Origin: an uncultured Bacteroidales bacterium
Lineage (GTDB): Bacteria; Bacteroidota; Bacteroidia; Bacteroidales; UBA932
Reading direction: 5' to 3'
DNA length: 17,966 nucleotides
Assembly (NCBI GenBank): GCA_946062035.1
Contig: CAMGTS010000004.1
Span: 1 to 17,966 of the forward strand
The notes beneath the pieces are model-generated. The model made no database searches. It saw nothing but the letters and a program-made list of their open reading frames with translations, and had not been told where the DNA came from. Shown piece after piece: positions 1 through 6,751 of the stretch. The position numbers and the translations under genes are program-made. The stretch's first letter is position 1, and every line of letters starts with the position of its first letter.

Positions 1-31
1 TGATTCTGTCTGTAACTTTTGAAGTTCTCAT
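1..31 (-). CDS. Possible 5' end of a minus-strand gene cut by the window edge
   Basis: On the minus strand an ATG at 31-29 opens a frame that runs off the window edge and begins MRTSKVTDRI. It is preceded by AAAGGAA, a purine-rich stretch that could act as a ribosome binding site, and it starts 43 bp after the ligA stop in the same direction. Ten residues are too few to assign a family. The start has some look of a TetR-type regulator N terminus (MRT..., then a helix), but this is a guess. If real, it may be transcribed together with ligA, because no terminator hairpin is visible between them. Confidence 0.3.
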   Translation of the reverse strand, partial: MRTSKVTDRI

Positions 32-74
32 TTCCTTTGTAATATCTATTTGTCTAATATTCAATTATTTCTAT

Positions 75-2204
75 CTAAAACAGGGTGGGTTCGTCGTTAT
101 TGTCATGTTTTATCTGTTCTGTTTTGGTGATCGGCACGGCGTTACCGCTATCGATAACAATGTCTGTTGATGAACGTCCCGCATGATCGGCTCCTTCTCC
201 CTTGTACGCAATTCTATAGAATTCTTCTTCGCTTATGATCGGAATACCGAGTTTGTTCGCCTTGGCAAGTTTCGCTTCTCCCGCTTTCGCACCCGCCAAA
301 AGATAAGTCGTGGTTGAAGTTACAGAGCTGCCGACTTTTCCCCCATGAGCCTCAATATATTGTTTCATGGTCTCACGAGGAATGGAATAGTTGCCTGTTA
401 TCATGATGGTCATACCTTTAAGCTCATCGCTTACCGTCGCCTGCCCGACAGCTTCAAACTGAAGCCCTGCCTCTTTGAGCTTGGCTATTGTATTGAGATT
501 CGCTTCAACCTTGAAAAAATCCATTATCGAGTCAGCGACCCCTTCGCCAATATCGTTGATTTCCAATAACTCTTCCTTAGTGGCTTTTTGCAGCGCATCA
601 ATGCTTTTAAAGCGGCTTGCAATATTTTTTGCGGTCGTCTCACCGATGGAGCGTATTCCGAGCCCGAACAGAATCTTATTGAATGGAACTTTCCGGCTCT
701 CTTGAAGAGACTTTCTGTAATTCAGAAGAGACTTCTCTTTCCACTTGTCCAAAGAGAGGAGCTGAAGGTCGCTGAGACTGTACAGGTCTTCCAAGTGTCT
801 GATATAACCTCGTTCAAACATCTGATGTACAGTAGCTTCACCAAGGTTGATGTCTGCCGCCTTTCTCCCGCAGAAATGTAGGAAACGCCCTTCGATCTGA
901 GGCGGACAGTTCTCTGTATTAGGGCAGAAAAATTTGGCCTCATCTTCGTCTCTTATCAGAGGAGTACCGCATACAGGGCATTTTGCGGGAAAGACAGTTT
1001 CCATCGCAAACGGTTCTCTTTTAGAGAGTTCCACCTTGGTTATTTTCGGAATGATCTCTCCGCCTTTTTCCACGTAAACGTAATCTCCTATATGGAGATC
1101 CAGAAGTTTCATCTGGTCCGCATTGTGGAGAGTAGCCCTTTTTACAATCGTGCCGCTGAGCAGTACAGGTTCCAAGTTCGCTACAGGCGTTACCGCTCCA
1201 GTACGGCCGACCTGATAGTCAACGGACAGCACTTTCGTAAGTTCCTGTTCAGGTTTGAATTTATAAGCTACGGCCCAACGGGGGGTCTTTGAGGTGTAAC
1301 CCAAACTTTTCTGAATCGAGAAGCGGTTGACTTTGACAACCATTCCGTCTGTCGGGAATGGAAGCTCCCTTCTCTTTGAGTCCCAGCTGTTTATGTAGTC
1401 GATAACTTCGTCTATGTTGTCGCAGACTTTGGAATATTCAGAAATCGGGAGACCCCATCTTTTTGCCGCCGCAAGCGCCTCGCTGTGTTCCGCTATATCG
1501 AAATCTTCAGCAATCAGATGATACAGAACGCATTGCAGCCCTCTTTTGGCGACATCGGCGGAGTTGAGCATTTTAAGAGAACCTGCCGCCGCATTGCGCG
1601 GGTTCGCGAATCCCTGCTCTTCGTTAAGTTGTTTCTCGGCGTTCAGTCTGTCAAACGCTTCGAAGGGCATGTATATCTCCCCTCTGATCTCGAACACATT
1701 CGGATATCCGCTTCCCTCATTGAGTCTGAGGGGAATCTGTTTTATGGTTCTGATGTTTTTCGTGACATCATCACCTACCGTGCCGTCTCCTCTTGTAAGG
1801 GCTCTTACGAGTATTCCGTTGACATACAATAAATTGATGCCTGTTCCATCGAATTTCAGCTCACAATTATATGTAAAAGGTTCAGATGTCAGTCTGCGGA
1901 CTCTGTTGTCAAAATCCCTGAGCTCTTCGACATTATAAGTGTTTCCAAGTGAGAGCATCGGGTGCTTGTGAGGGTACTGCCTGAATGAGCTTGCGGTCTC
2001 CAAATCACTTCCCACCTTGCGGGTAGGGGAGTCCTCCGATATGTATTCGGGGTACAGGTTCTCCAACTGGATGAGTTCCTGCATAAGCAGGTCAAAGTCA
2101 TAGTCGGAAATACTCGGCCTGTTATCGACATAGTACCTCCTGTTATGCTCCTCCAACTCCTTTCTGAGCGCATCTATTCTCTGTTTTGCCTCCAAGTTGC
2201 CCAT
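75..2204 (-). CDS. ligA: NAD-dependent DNA ligase LigA
   Basis: NAD+-dependent DNA ligase, which seals nicks between Okazaki fragments and after excision repair in the cytoplasm. The 709 residues are close to the usual length and show the full domain order. The Ia and adenylation domains hold the motif KFDG with catalytic Lys117. The OB fold follows, with a zinc finger of four cysteines (C409, C412, C427, C433). Helix-hairpin-helix repeats lie around 512-560 (GLGIRSIGETTA, INDIGEGVA). A C-terminal BRCT domain spans about 595-665. A 40-residue tail after BRCT ends in DEPTLF, which resembles a sliding-clamp binding peptide. The start gives the conserved N terminus, and a -7 box lies 17 bp upstream at 2222-2229. 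It is divergent from the phosphofructokinase gene. The family assignment is secure. Confidence 0.97.
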   Translation of the reverse strand: MGNLEAKQRIDALRKELEEHNRRYYVDNRPSISDYDFDLLMQELIQLENLYPEYISEDSPTRKVGSDLETASSFRQYPHKHPMLSLGNTYNVEELRDFDNRVRRLTSEPFTYNCELKFDGTGINLLYVNGILVRALTRGDGTVGDDVTKNIRTIKQIPLRLNEGSGYPNVFEIRGEIYMPFEAFDRLNAEKQLNEEQGFANPRNAAAGSLKMLNSADVAKRGLQCVLYHLIAEDFDIAEHSEALAAAKRWGLPISEYSKVCDNIDEVIDYINSWDSKRRELPFPTDGMVVKVNRFSIQKSLGYTSKTPRWAVAYKFKPEQELTKVLSVDYQVGRTGAVTPVANLEPVLLSGTIVKRATLHNADQMKLLDLHIGDYVYVEKGGEIIPKITKVELSKREPFAMETVFPAKCPVCGTPLIRDEDEAKFFCPNTENCPPQIEGRFLHFCGRKAADINLGEATVHQMFERGYIRHLEDLYSLSDLQLLSLDKWKEKSLLNYRKSLQESRKVPFNKILFGLGIRSIGETTAKNIASRFKSIDALQKATKEELLEINDIGEGVADSIMDFFKVEANLNTIAKLKEAGLQFEAVGQATVSDELKGMTIMITGNYSIPRETMKQYIEAHGGKVGSSVTSTTTYLLAGAKAGEAKLAKANKLGIPIISEEEFYRIAYKGEGADHAGRSSTDIVIDSGNAVPITKTEQIKHDNNDEPTLF

Positions 2205-2221
2205 ATTTTTAACTTAACCCC

Positions 2222-2229
2222 CAAAGGTA
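2222..2229 (-). promoter_or_regulatory. Candidate -7 promoter box for ligA
   Basis: The minus strand reads TACCTTTG, an exact fit to the Bacteroidetes -7 consensus TAnnTTTG, 17 bp before the ligA ATG. This implies a short leader. No convincing TTG-type -33 box is seen 19-21 bp upstream, so strength is uncertain. The box is the mirror image of the one at 2252-2259. Confidence 0.55.
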
Positions 2230-2251
2230 GCCAATATTTTGATAAAAATTC

Positions 2252-2259
2252 TACCTTTG
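2252..2259 (+). promoter_or_regulatory. Candidate -7 promoter box for the phosphofructokinase gene
   Basis: The sequence TACCTTTG followed by C is an exact fit to the Bacteroidetes TAnnTTTG box. It lies 26 bp before the ATG at 2286, so transcription would begin near 2266. This supports 2286 over the in-frame upstream ATG at 2145. A TTTTG lies at 2237-2241, but the gap to the -7 box is only 10 bp, so it is not a normal -33 element. Confidence 0.6.
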
Positions 2260-2285
2260 CAGCGGTTTTAGAAGATAATGAAATT

Positions 2286-3518
2286 ATGCAAAAATCTATC
2301 GTTATTCTTACAGGAGGAGGCCCTGCACCGGGAATGAATACGGTGGTAGGTTCAATTACGAAGACATTTATAAGAAATGGTTACAGAGTGTTAGGTCTGC
2401 ACGGCGGTTACAAAGGATTGTTCTCTCCTGATCCTAACTATGAGGTTTTGGATTTTATCAAAGCTGACGCTATCTTCAACAGAGGCGGTTCATACTTGGT
2501 AATGAGCAGGTTCAAACCTACTCAGGAGGATTTTGACAAGAACTTTAATCTTTCGTTTTTCAGAGACAACAATATCGAGCTTCTTGTAACAATCGGTGGA
2601 GATGATACCGCTTCTACCGCTAACAGAATCGCAAAATTCCTTGCGGCTAAAGAGTACAAGATTTCTAACATCCACGTTCCTAAGACAATCGACAACGATC
2701 TTCCGCTTCCGCAGAATATCCCGACGTTCGGATATCAGTCCGCAAAAGGAGAGGGCACAAGGATCGCGGCTACCATATATGAGGACGCAAGGACAAATCA
2801 TACTTGGTTCGTAGTGTCCGCTATGGGTCGTTCGGCCGGCCACCTTGCGCTTGCGATAGGTTACACCAACCACTATCCAATGATTGTGATCCCTGAGATG
2901 TTCAACAAGTCAGAGATTACTGTCGAGAAGATCGTAAACATGGCTATCTGCGCAATCATCAAGAGAAAGCTGATGGGACTTGAGTACGGTGCGATTATCA
3001 TATCTGAGGGTGTATTCGAGAGCTTCTCAAGCGATGAACTTCTCTCTTACGGCGTTAAATTCACTTACGATGAGCACGGCCACCCTGAATTAGGCAAGAT
3101 TTCAAAGGCTCAGATGTTCAACGATATTCTTGAGGGCAAGCTCAAGCAGCTCGGACTCAACACAAAGAGCAGACCTGTTGATATAGGATATGAAGTAAGA
3201 TGTATCACGCCTCATGCTTACGACCTTGTGTATTGCACTGAGCTTGGTATGGGAGTCTACAAACTCTTTGCGAGCGGTGTAACTGGATGTATGGTTTATC
3301 TGGATCTTAATGGTAATGTCAAGTCATTGTACCTTAAGGATATGCAGGACCCTGCAACAGGTAAGATCCCGCCAAGAGGTGTAAATATCCACCAGGATAA
3401 GGTCAATATGATTTTCGATTATATCATGCAGTATATCACACCTGAGGATTATGAGGCGGCTAAGAAATATGTCGCTGATCCTGAGGCTTATGACTTCAAG
3501 AAGATCTTGAATTGGTAA
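2286..3518 (+). CDS. pfp: 6-phosphofructokinase, PPi-dependent type
   Basis: Phosphorylates fructose 6-phosphate to fructose 1,6-bisphosphate in glycolysis (cytoplasm). The protein is 410 residues from this start and opens with the glycine-rich loop GGGPAPGMN (10-18). The donor site reads GGDD at 104-107 and the catalytic loop PKTIDND at 132-138 (Asp136 is the base). In this superfamily the second Asp of GGDD and the Lys of PKTIDND mark PPi-using enzymes, whereas ATP enzymes have GGDG. The motif MGRSAGH follows at 180-186. The frame is open upstream to an ATG at 2145, but that start would lie inside ligA and upstream of the -7 box, and the glycine loop begins right after residue 1 at 2286. 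A strong terminator follows. The PPi preference is inferred from motifs. The alternative is an ATP-PFK with unusual residues. Confidence 0.93.
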   Translation: MQKSIVILTGGGPAPGMNTVVGSITKTFIRNGYRVLGLHGGYKGLFSPDPNYEVLDFIKADAIFNRGGSYLVMSRFKPTQEDFDKNFNLSFFRDNNIELLVTIGGDDTASTANRIAKFLAAKEYKISNIHVPKTIDNDLPLPQNIPTFGYQSAKGEGTRIAATIYEDARTNHTWFVVSAMGRSAGHLALAIGYTNHYPMIVIPEMFNKSEITVEKIVNMAICAIIKRKLMGLEYGAIIISEGVFESFSSDELLSYGVKFTYDEHGHPELGKISKAQMFNDILEGKLKQLGLNTKSRPVDIGYEVRCITPHAYDLVYCTELGMGVYKLFASGVTGCMVYLDLNGNVKSLYLKDMQDPATGKIPPRGVNIHQDKVNMIFDYIMQYITPEDYEAAKKYVADPEAYDFKKILNW

Positions 3519-3561
3519 TTATATATGGAGCATTGCCGCATGGCAGGGCTTCATAAAACAG

Positions 3562-3593
3562 ACAGGGCGTGTTGGATAACACGCCCTGTTTTT
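3562..3593 (+). terminator. Strong intrinsic terminator, probably bidirectional
   Basis: A perfect 12-bp stem (ACAGGGCGTGTT at 3562-3573 pairs with 3578-3589) closes a GGAT loop and is followed by a T run, 44 bp after the phosphofructokinase stop. Read on the minus strand the same stem is followed by CTGTTTTAT, so it may also stop transcription coming from the tRNA gene. Confidence 0.92.
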
Positions 3594-3596
3594 AAC

Positions 3597-3622
3597 AATC
3601 TGTATGAATGATTGTACAGATT
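3597..3622 (-). terminator. Weak hairpin downstream of tRNA-Thr
   Basis: Arms AATCTGTA (3597-3604) and TACAGATT (3615-3622) form an 8-bp stem with a 10-nt loop just after the 3' end of the tRNA on the minus strand. It is followed by GTTAAAAA, not a clean T run. It may help 3' processing or termination, with the GC-rich hairpin at 3562-3589 as the main stop. Confidence 0.35.
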
Positions 3623-3625
3623 CAG

Positions 3626-3698
3626 AGCCATCTTGGAGGATCGAACTCCAGACCTACGCGTTACGAATGCGTCGCTCTACCGACTGAGCTAAGATGGC
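3626..3698 (-). tRNA. tRNA-Thr (anticodon CGU)
   Basis: This 73-nt gene folds as a normal cloverleaf. The acceptor GCCATCT pairs with AGATGGC and the discriminator is T. The D arm is GCTC/GAGC. The T arm is TGGAG/CTCCA with loop TTCGATC. The anticodon loop TTCGTAA gives anticodon CGU, which reads ACG (Thr). CCA is not encoded, as is usual in this phylum. The closing pair of the anticodon loop (31-39) is A-C, not a Watson-Crick pair, while the other four stem pairs are good. Confidence 0.95.
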
Positions 3699-3709
3699 GT
3701 TTGCGGATG

Positions 3710-3717
3710 CAATTATA
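3710..3717 (-). promoter_or_regulatory. Candidate promoter box of tRNA-Thr
   Basis: On the minus strand TATAATTG lies 11 bp before the tRNA 5' end, one mismatch from TAnnTTTG. T-rich sequence lies about 19-22 bp further upstream, where a -33 box would be. The placement suits a tRNA with a short 5' leader. Confidence 0.38.
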
Positions 3718-3775
3718 AGAAAAACTTGAGAGCGGAAAAAACGTTACGGTATTTTTTTTCAGCAGTACAGACCCT

Positions 3776-3782
3776 TATATTG
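3776..3782 (+). promoter_or_regulatory. Weak candidate -7 box upstream of the MATE gene
   Basis: TATATTG lies 40 bp before the MATE start, with an eight-T run (3752-3759) at the distance expected for a -33 element. It is not an exact TAnnTTTG. The rest of 3699-3822 shows no gene, only A/T-rich promoter-like sequence. Confidence 0.3.
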
Positions 3783-3822
3783 CCCGAATTGTGATGAAAT
3801 ATATAAAGTTGTTGTTATAAAT

Positions 3823-5226
3823 ATGTCAAATGTAATTCCGACAGAGCTGGGTACAGAGAAAGTACCTAAGTTGCTGAAACAGTATGCAGTTCCGGCGATA
3901 GTCGCTATGATAGCCTCATCCTTGTACAATATGTGTGACAGCATATTCATCGGACAGGGAGTCGGGGCGTACGCCATCGCAGGATTGGCGCTGACATTCC
4001 CGCTTATGAATCTCAGCGCTGCGGTAGGTACTTTGGTCGGTGTGGGCGCTTCGACCCTTATGTCGGTTCTTCTCGGTCAGAAGAACTATCAGGCGACAAA
4101 GGAGGTTCTTGGTAATTCCTTTGTACTGAACATTATATGCGGCTTGGTGTTCTCGATATTCGTCCTGACCTTCCTCGAACCGATACTTGTATTTTTCGGA
4201 GGTAGCGAAAATACTACACCTTACGCCAAGGAGTATATGACCATTATCCTCTTAGGCAACGTCGTAACCCATCTTTATTTCGGACTCAATAACGTATTAA
4301 GAGCTTTGGGACTTCCTAAAAAAGCTATGGGTGCGACGATATTTACCGTGGTTATAAATGCGATCCTTGATCCTATATTCATCTTTGTCTTCAAATGGGG
4401 AATCAGAGGAGCCGCTATTGCAACCGTTATATCACAGTTCCTTGCGATGCTTTATGTAATTCATCTTGTCTCCAACAAGAATATGTTAGTGCATCTTCAA
4501 AAGGGAATATATAAGCTCAAGAAAAGGATTATCGGACAAATCTTTGCGATAGGTCTCGCCCCATTCCTGATGAATGCTTGCGCCTGTGTCATAGTGATAT
4601 TTCTGAATCAGCAGCTGAAAACTTACGGAGGTGATATGGCGATTGGAGCCTATGGAATCATCAACCGCTTGGGATTTATAATATTCATGATCGTGATGGG
4701 TTTCAATCAGGGAATGCAACCTATTGTGGGCTACAATTTCGGTGCGAGAAAAGTGGATAGAGTGCGTCATGCGTTGATTCTCACGATGTTGTGTGCGACT
4801 GTCGTTACCTCAATCGGATTTGCAGTCACGATGCTTTTTCCGAGAACCATCGCTTCGGTATTTACGACTGATGATGAACTGTTGGATATCTGTTCTGGTG
4901 CCATGCGGATATATTTCTGCACGTTCCCGATTATAGGTTTCCAAATGGTAGCCACTAATTTCTTCCAAAGTATAGGCATCGCTAAGAAAGCGATTTTCCT
5001 GTCTCTGACAAGACAGGCGTTATTTATTCTTCCGCTTATCCTGATACTTCCTTTGTTTATGGGAATCAAGGGTGTCTGGTGGAGTCTTCCGATTTCGGAT
5101 GTGCTGTCGTGCGTTCTCACCGGATACATGCTGAAGAGACAGATAGACCATTTTAAGAACCAGGACTCACAGACAAGGCAAACTGCTGAAATACAGACTG
5201 AAATTGAATTCACAGAAAAGAATTAG
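3823..5226 (+). CDS. MATE-family multidrug/toxic compound exporter
   Basis: Inner-membrane antiporter of the MATE family, expected to export cationic drugs or metabolites using a Na+ or H+ gradient. The 467 residues fit the usual 450-480 and give about twelve hydrophobic segments in two related halves. Early motifs match the MepA/DinF-like group: LYNMCDSIFIGQGVGAYAIA (about 28-47) after the first helix, then GLALTFPLMNL. A conserved NVLRALGLPKKAMGATI and NAILDPIFIFVFKWGIRGAA follow in the first half, with NFGARK in the second. The C terminus is a polar tail rich in E and T. The substrate cannot be read from the sequence. The next gene starts 3 bp after the stop, so the two are very likely one transcript. 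Confidence 0.93.
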   Translation: MSNVIPTELGTEKVPKLLKQYAVPAIVAMIASSLYNMCDSIFIGQGVGAYAIAGLALTFPLMNLSAAVGTLVGVGASTLMSVLLGQKNYQATKEVLGNSFVLNIICGLVFSIFVLTFLEPILVFFGGSENTTPYAKEYMTIILLGNVVTHLYFGLNNVLRALGLPKKAMGATIFTVVINAILDPIFIFVFKWGIRGAAIATVISQFLAMLYVIHLVSNKNMLVHLQKGIYKLKKRIIGQIFAIGLAPFLMNACACVIVIFLNQQLKTYGGDMAIGAYGIINRLGFIIFMIVMGFNQGMQPIVGYNFGARKVDRVRHALILTMLCATVVTSIGFAVTMLFPRTIASVFTTDDELLDICSGAMRIYFCTFPIIGFQMVATNFFQSIGIAKKAIFLSLTRQALFILPLILILPLFMGIKGVWWSLPISDVLSCVLTGYMLKRQIDHFKNQDSQTRQTAEIQTEIEFTEKN

Positions 5227-5229
5227 ACG

Positions 5230-5883
5230 ATGAAAGACAATTATTTTCATATAAACATAGGCCGTCAGATAGGGGCGGGCGGTCTCGAACTTGCCCGTAT
5301 TCTTGGTAAAAAATACGGTATCAACGTATACGACAAGGAGTTGATATATATGGCGGCCAAAGAGAGCGGCCTTGACAAGGGACTCTTTGAAAACGCTGAT
5401 GAGAACAATAATCTGAATCTCCACAATAACTTTAATTTCAGCTCATTCGCAAGCATGACAGCGAGTGTGATGGGGTTTAACTCTATTAGCGGAGGCAAGC
5501 TGTTCAAGATACAGAGCGATGTGATACTGGATCTTGCGGCAAAAGAGTCAACGATATTCATCGGGCGTTGCGCTGACTATATTCTCCGAGATTGTCCTAA
5601 TTGCCTGAACGTTTTTATCACTGCCGATAAAAATGACAGGATTGCGAGGGCGAGAAAAGGCGGCCTGTTCGGCAAGGATACAGAGAAACTCTCTGATGAG
5701 AAAATTTCTGAAATGCTTGACAAAGGCGACAGAAAACGCTCGGACTACTATGGTAGTTTCTCCTTTAAGGTCTGGGGAGCGGCTGAATCTTATGACATGT
5801 GCCTGAATTCAAGCGTATTGGGAATGGATAGGTGCGTCAAAATTATCAGCGACTACATAGACGAAAAACTATTGCGCAAATAA
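5230..5883 (+). CDS. Cytidylate kinase-like family protein
   Basis: A 217-residue P-loop protein of the cytidylate kinase-like group (Pfam Cytidylate_kin2 type), distinct from the housekeeping CMP kinase Cmk. The N terminus reads INIGRQIGAGGLELARILG (about 8-26), the group's variant of the nucleotide-binding loop, in which the GKT/S of a classical Walker A is replaced. A conserved FIGRCADYIL (about 113-122) and a basic lid-like segment RARKGGLFG follow. Between them lies an N- and S-rich stretch (NNNLNLHNNFNFSSF). The usual annotation is a nucleoside monophosphate kinase, but the true substrate of this group is not well fixed. The start lies 3 bp after the MATE stop, implying co-expression with the pump. 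Confidence 0.85.
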   Translation: MKDNYFHINIGRQIGAGGLELARILGKKYGINVYDKELIYMAAKESGLDKGLFENADENNNLNLHNNFNFSSFASMTASVMGFNSISGGKLFKIQSDVILDLAAKESTIFIGRCADYILRDCPNCLNVFITADKNDRIARARKGGLFGKDTEKLSDEKISEMLDKGDRKRSDYYGSFSFKVWGAAESYDMCLNSSVLGMDRCVKIISDYIDEKLLRK

Positions 5884-5902
5884 ATCGCTGATATTCTTAA
5901 TA

Positions 5903-6751
5903 TTATTCGGATAATTTGCTCAACTCATCATCGGCCTTTATCTTTCGGATAATGTTGGTGATGAGTTTTTCTATCCTGCTCCCTTCGCTATAGTCCGCCG
6001 GACAGATGAAGTTTACCCTGTTCTGTTTAAGAAGCTGCTCTGCAATGCGTTTCTTGTTCTCGATTTCAGGATTGAAAACGGCTATGGATGTCCCTCCCAA
6101 CTGTTTGGTCAGTTTCATGCACGGAACGTCGGTCTCTCCGTCGCCGAGGTAAATCATATTCGAGAAAGCTACCCTCTTTTCCTCTTCGGGTACTGATTGG
6201 TTTATCATCTCGCTATCGTGGATATTGAGGATTCCCTTGTTGATCTTGAACAGGAACTGTGTCTTGTTGGTATAGTTTACTGCTGCTGCCGGCCATATAG
6301 CGTTTCCTGCACGATTGTAGTAGTAGGAGCAGGCGAAAATCGCTTTAAAGGCTTTTGCGATTTTAGTTCCCTCTAAGATCTCCAACTGGCCGGAGGAGTT
6401 GATGTAGTGCTCTACAATCACCCCCTCTTTTTTCCCGATTTTTTCTATCCTTTTGAACCAGCTTTCTACTCCTTTGAAAAATTCGACCCCCTGACCAAAA
6501 CGGCGGAAGCTGTCTCGTGAGAGTGATATTCCCTTCTTCTTGGCCTCTTCGAGCATATATAGCATATATATCAGGACTCCATCGGCATCCTGTGTCCTCG
6601 CCATCTCGTTGGTCGTCTGCCAAAATTCTGATTTTTCCTTTCCTATGGCTTTTATGAAGGAGTATTCCTGCATATTGCCGGGGGAAAGCGTTCCGTCAAA
6701 GTCGTAGATGATAGCTACAATCGGTTTATTCTGTGTCGTTTTTTCTGCCAT
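5903..6751 (-). CDS. HAD-superfamily phosphatase
   Basis: A 282-residue haloacid dehalogenase-fold hydrolase, probably a soluble phosphatase. Motif I is DFDGT at 17-21, with nucleophile Asp17 and general acid Asp19. Motif II is likely NSSG at 118-121. A motif III lysine probably lies near 163-172. Motif IV is GDGETD at 203-208, which binds Mg2+. An insert of about 90 residues between motifs I and II forms a helical cap (C1 type). No signal peptide is seen. The start overlaps the end of the HisA-like gene by 26 bp and is the only ATG before motif I, so the pair is probably translationally coupled. The convergent kinase gene ends 19 bp away. The substrate is unknown, and the HisA-like neighbour suggests a phosphorylated sugar or ribotide. 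Confidence 0.85.
   Translation of the reverse strand: MAEKTTQNKPIVAIIYDFDGTLSPGNMQEYSFIKAIGKEKSEFWQTTNEMARTQDADGVLIYMLYMLEEAKKKGISLSRDSFRRFGQGVEFFKGVESWFKRIEKIGKKEGVIVEHYINSSGQLEILEGTKIAKAFKAIFACSYYYNRAGNAIWPAAAVNYTNKTQFLFKINKGILNIHDSEMINQSVPEEEKRVAFSNMIYLGDGETDVPCMKLTKQLGGTSIAVFNPEIENKKRIAEQLLKQNRVNFICPADYSEGSRIEKLITNIIRKIKADDELSKLSE
5922..5970 (+). terminator. Candidate terminator of the MATE/kinase transcript, inside the convergent HAD gene
   Basis: Plus-strand positions 5922-5934 can pair with 5955-5967 (13 bp including three G-T wobbles, loop about 20 nt), followed by a run of five Ts at 5966-5970. This is the first hairpin plus T run after the kinase stop. It lies within the last codons of the convergent HAD gene, so coding constraint could also explain the bases. 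Confidence 0.35.

Noticed and set aside
1546..1938. Plus-strand frames of more than 100 codons inside ligA, the LtaS-like gene and others
   Set aside because: They lie fully opposite conserved genes, have no family motifs and no promoter or start signals, so they are shadows of the real genes.
2145..2285. 47-residue N-terminal extension of the phosphofructokinase
   Set aside because: It would start inside ligA on the other strand and lie mostly above the -7 box at 2252-2259. The conserved glycine loop begins right after the ATG at 2286.
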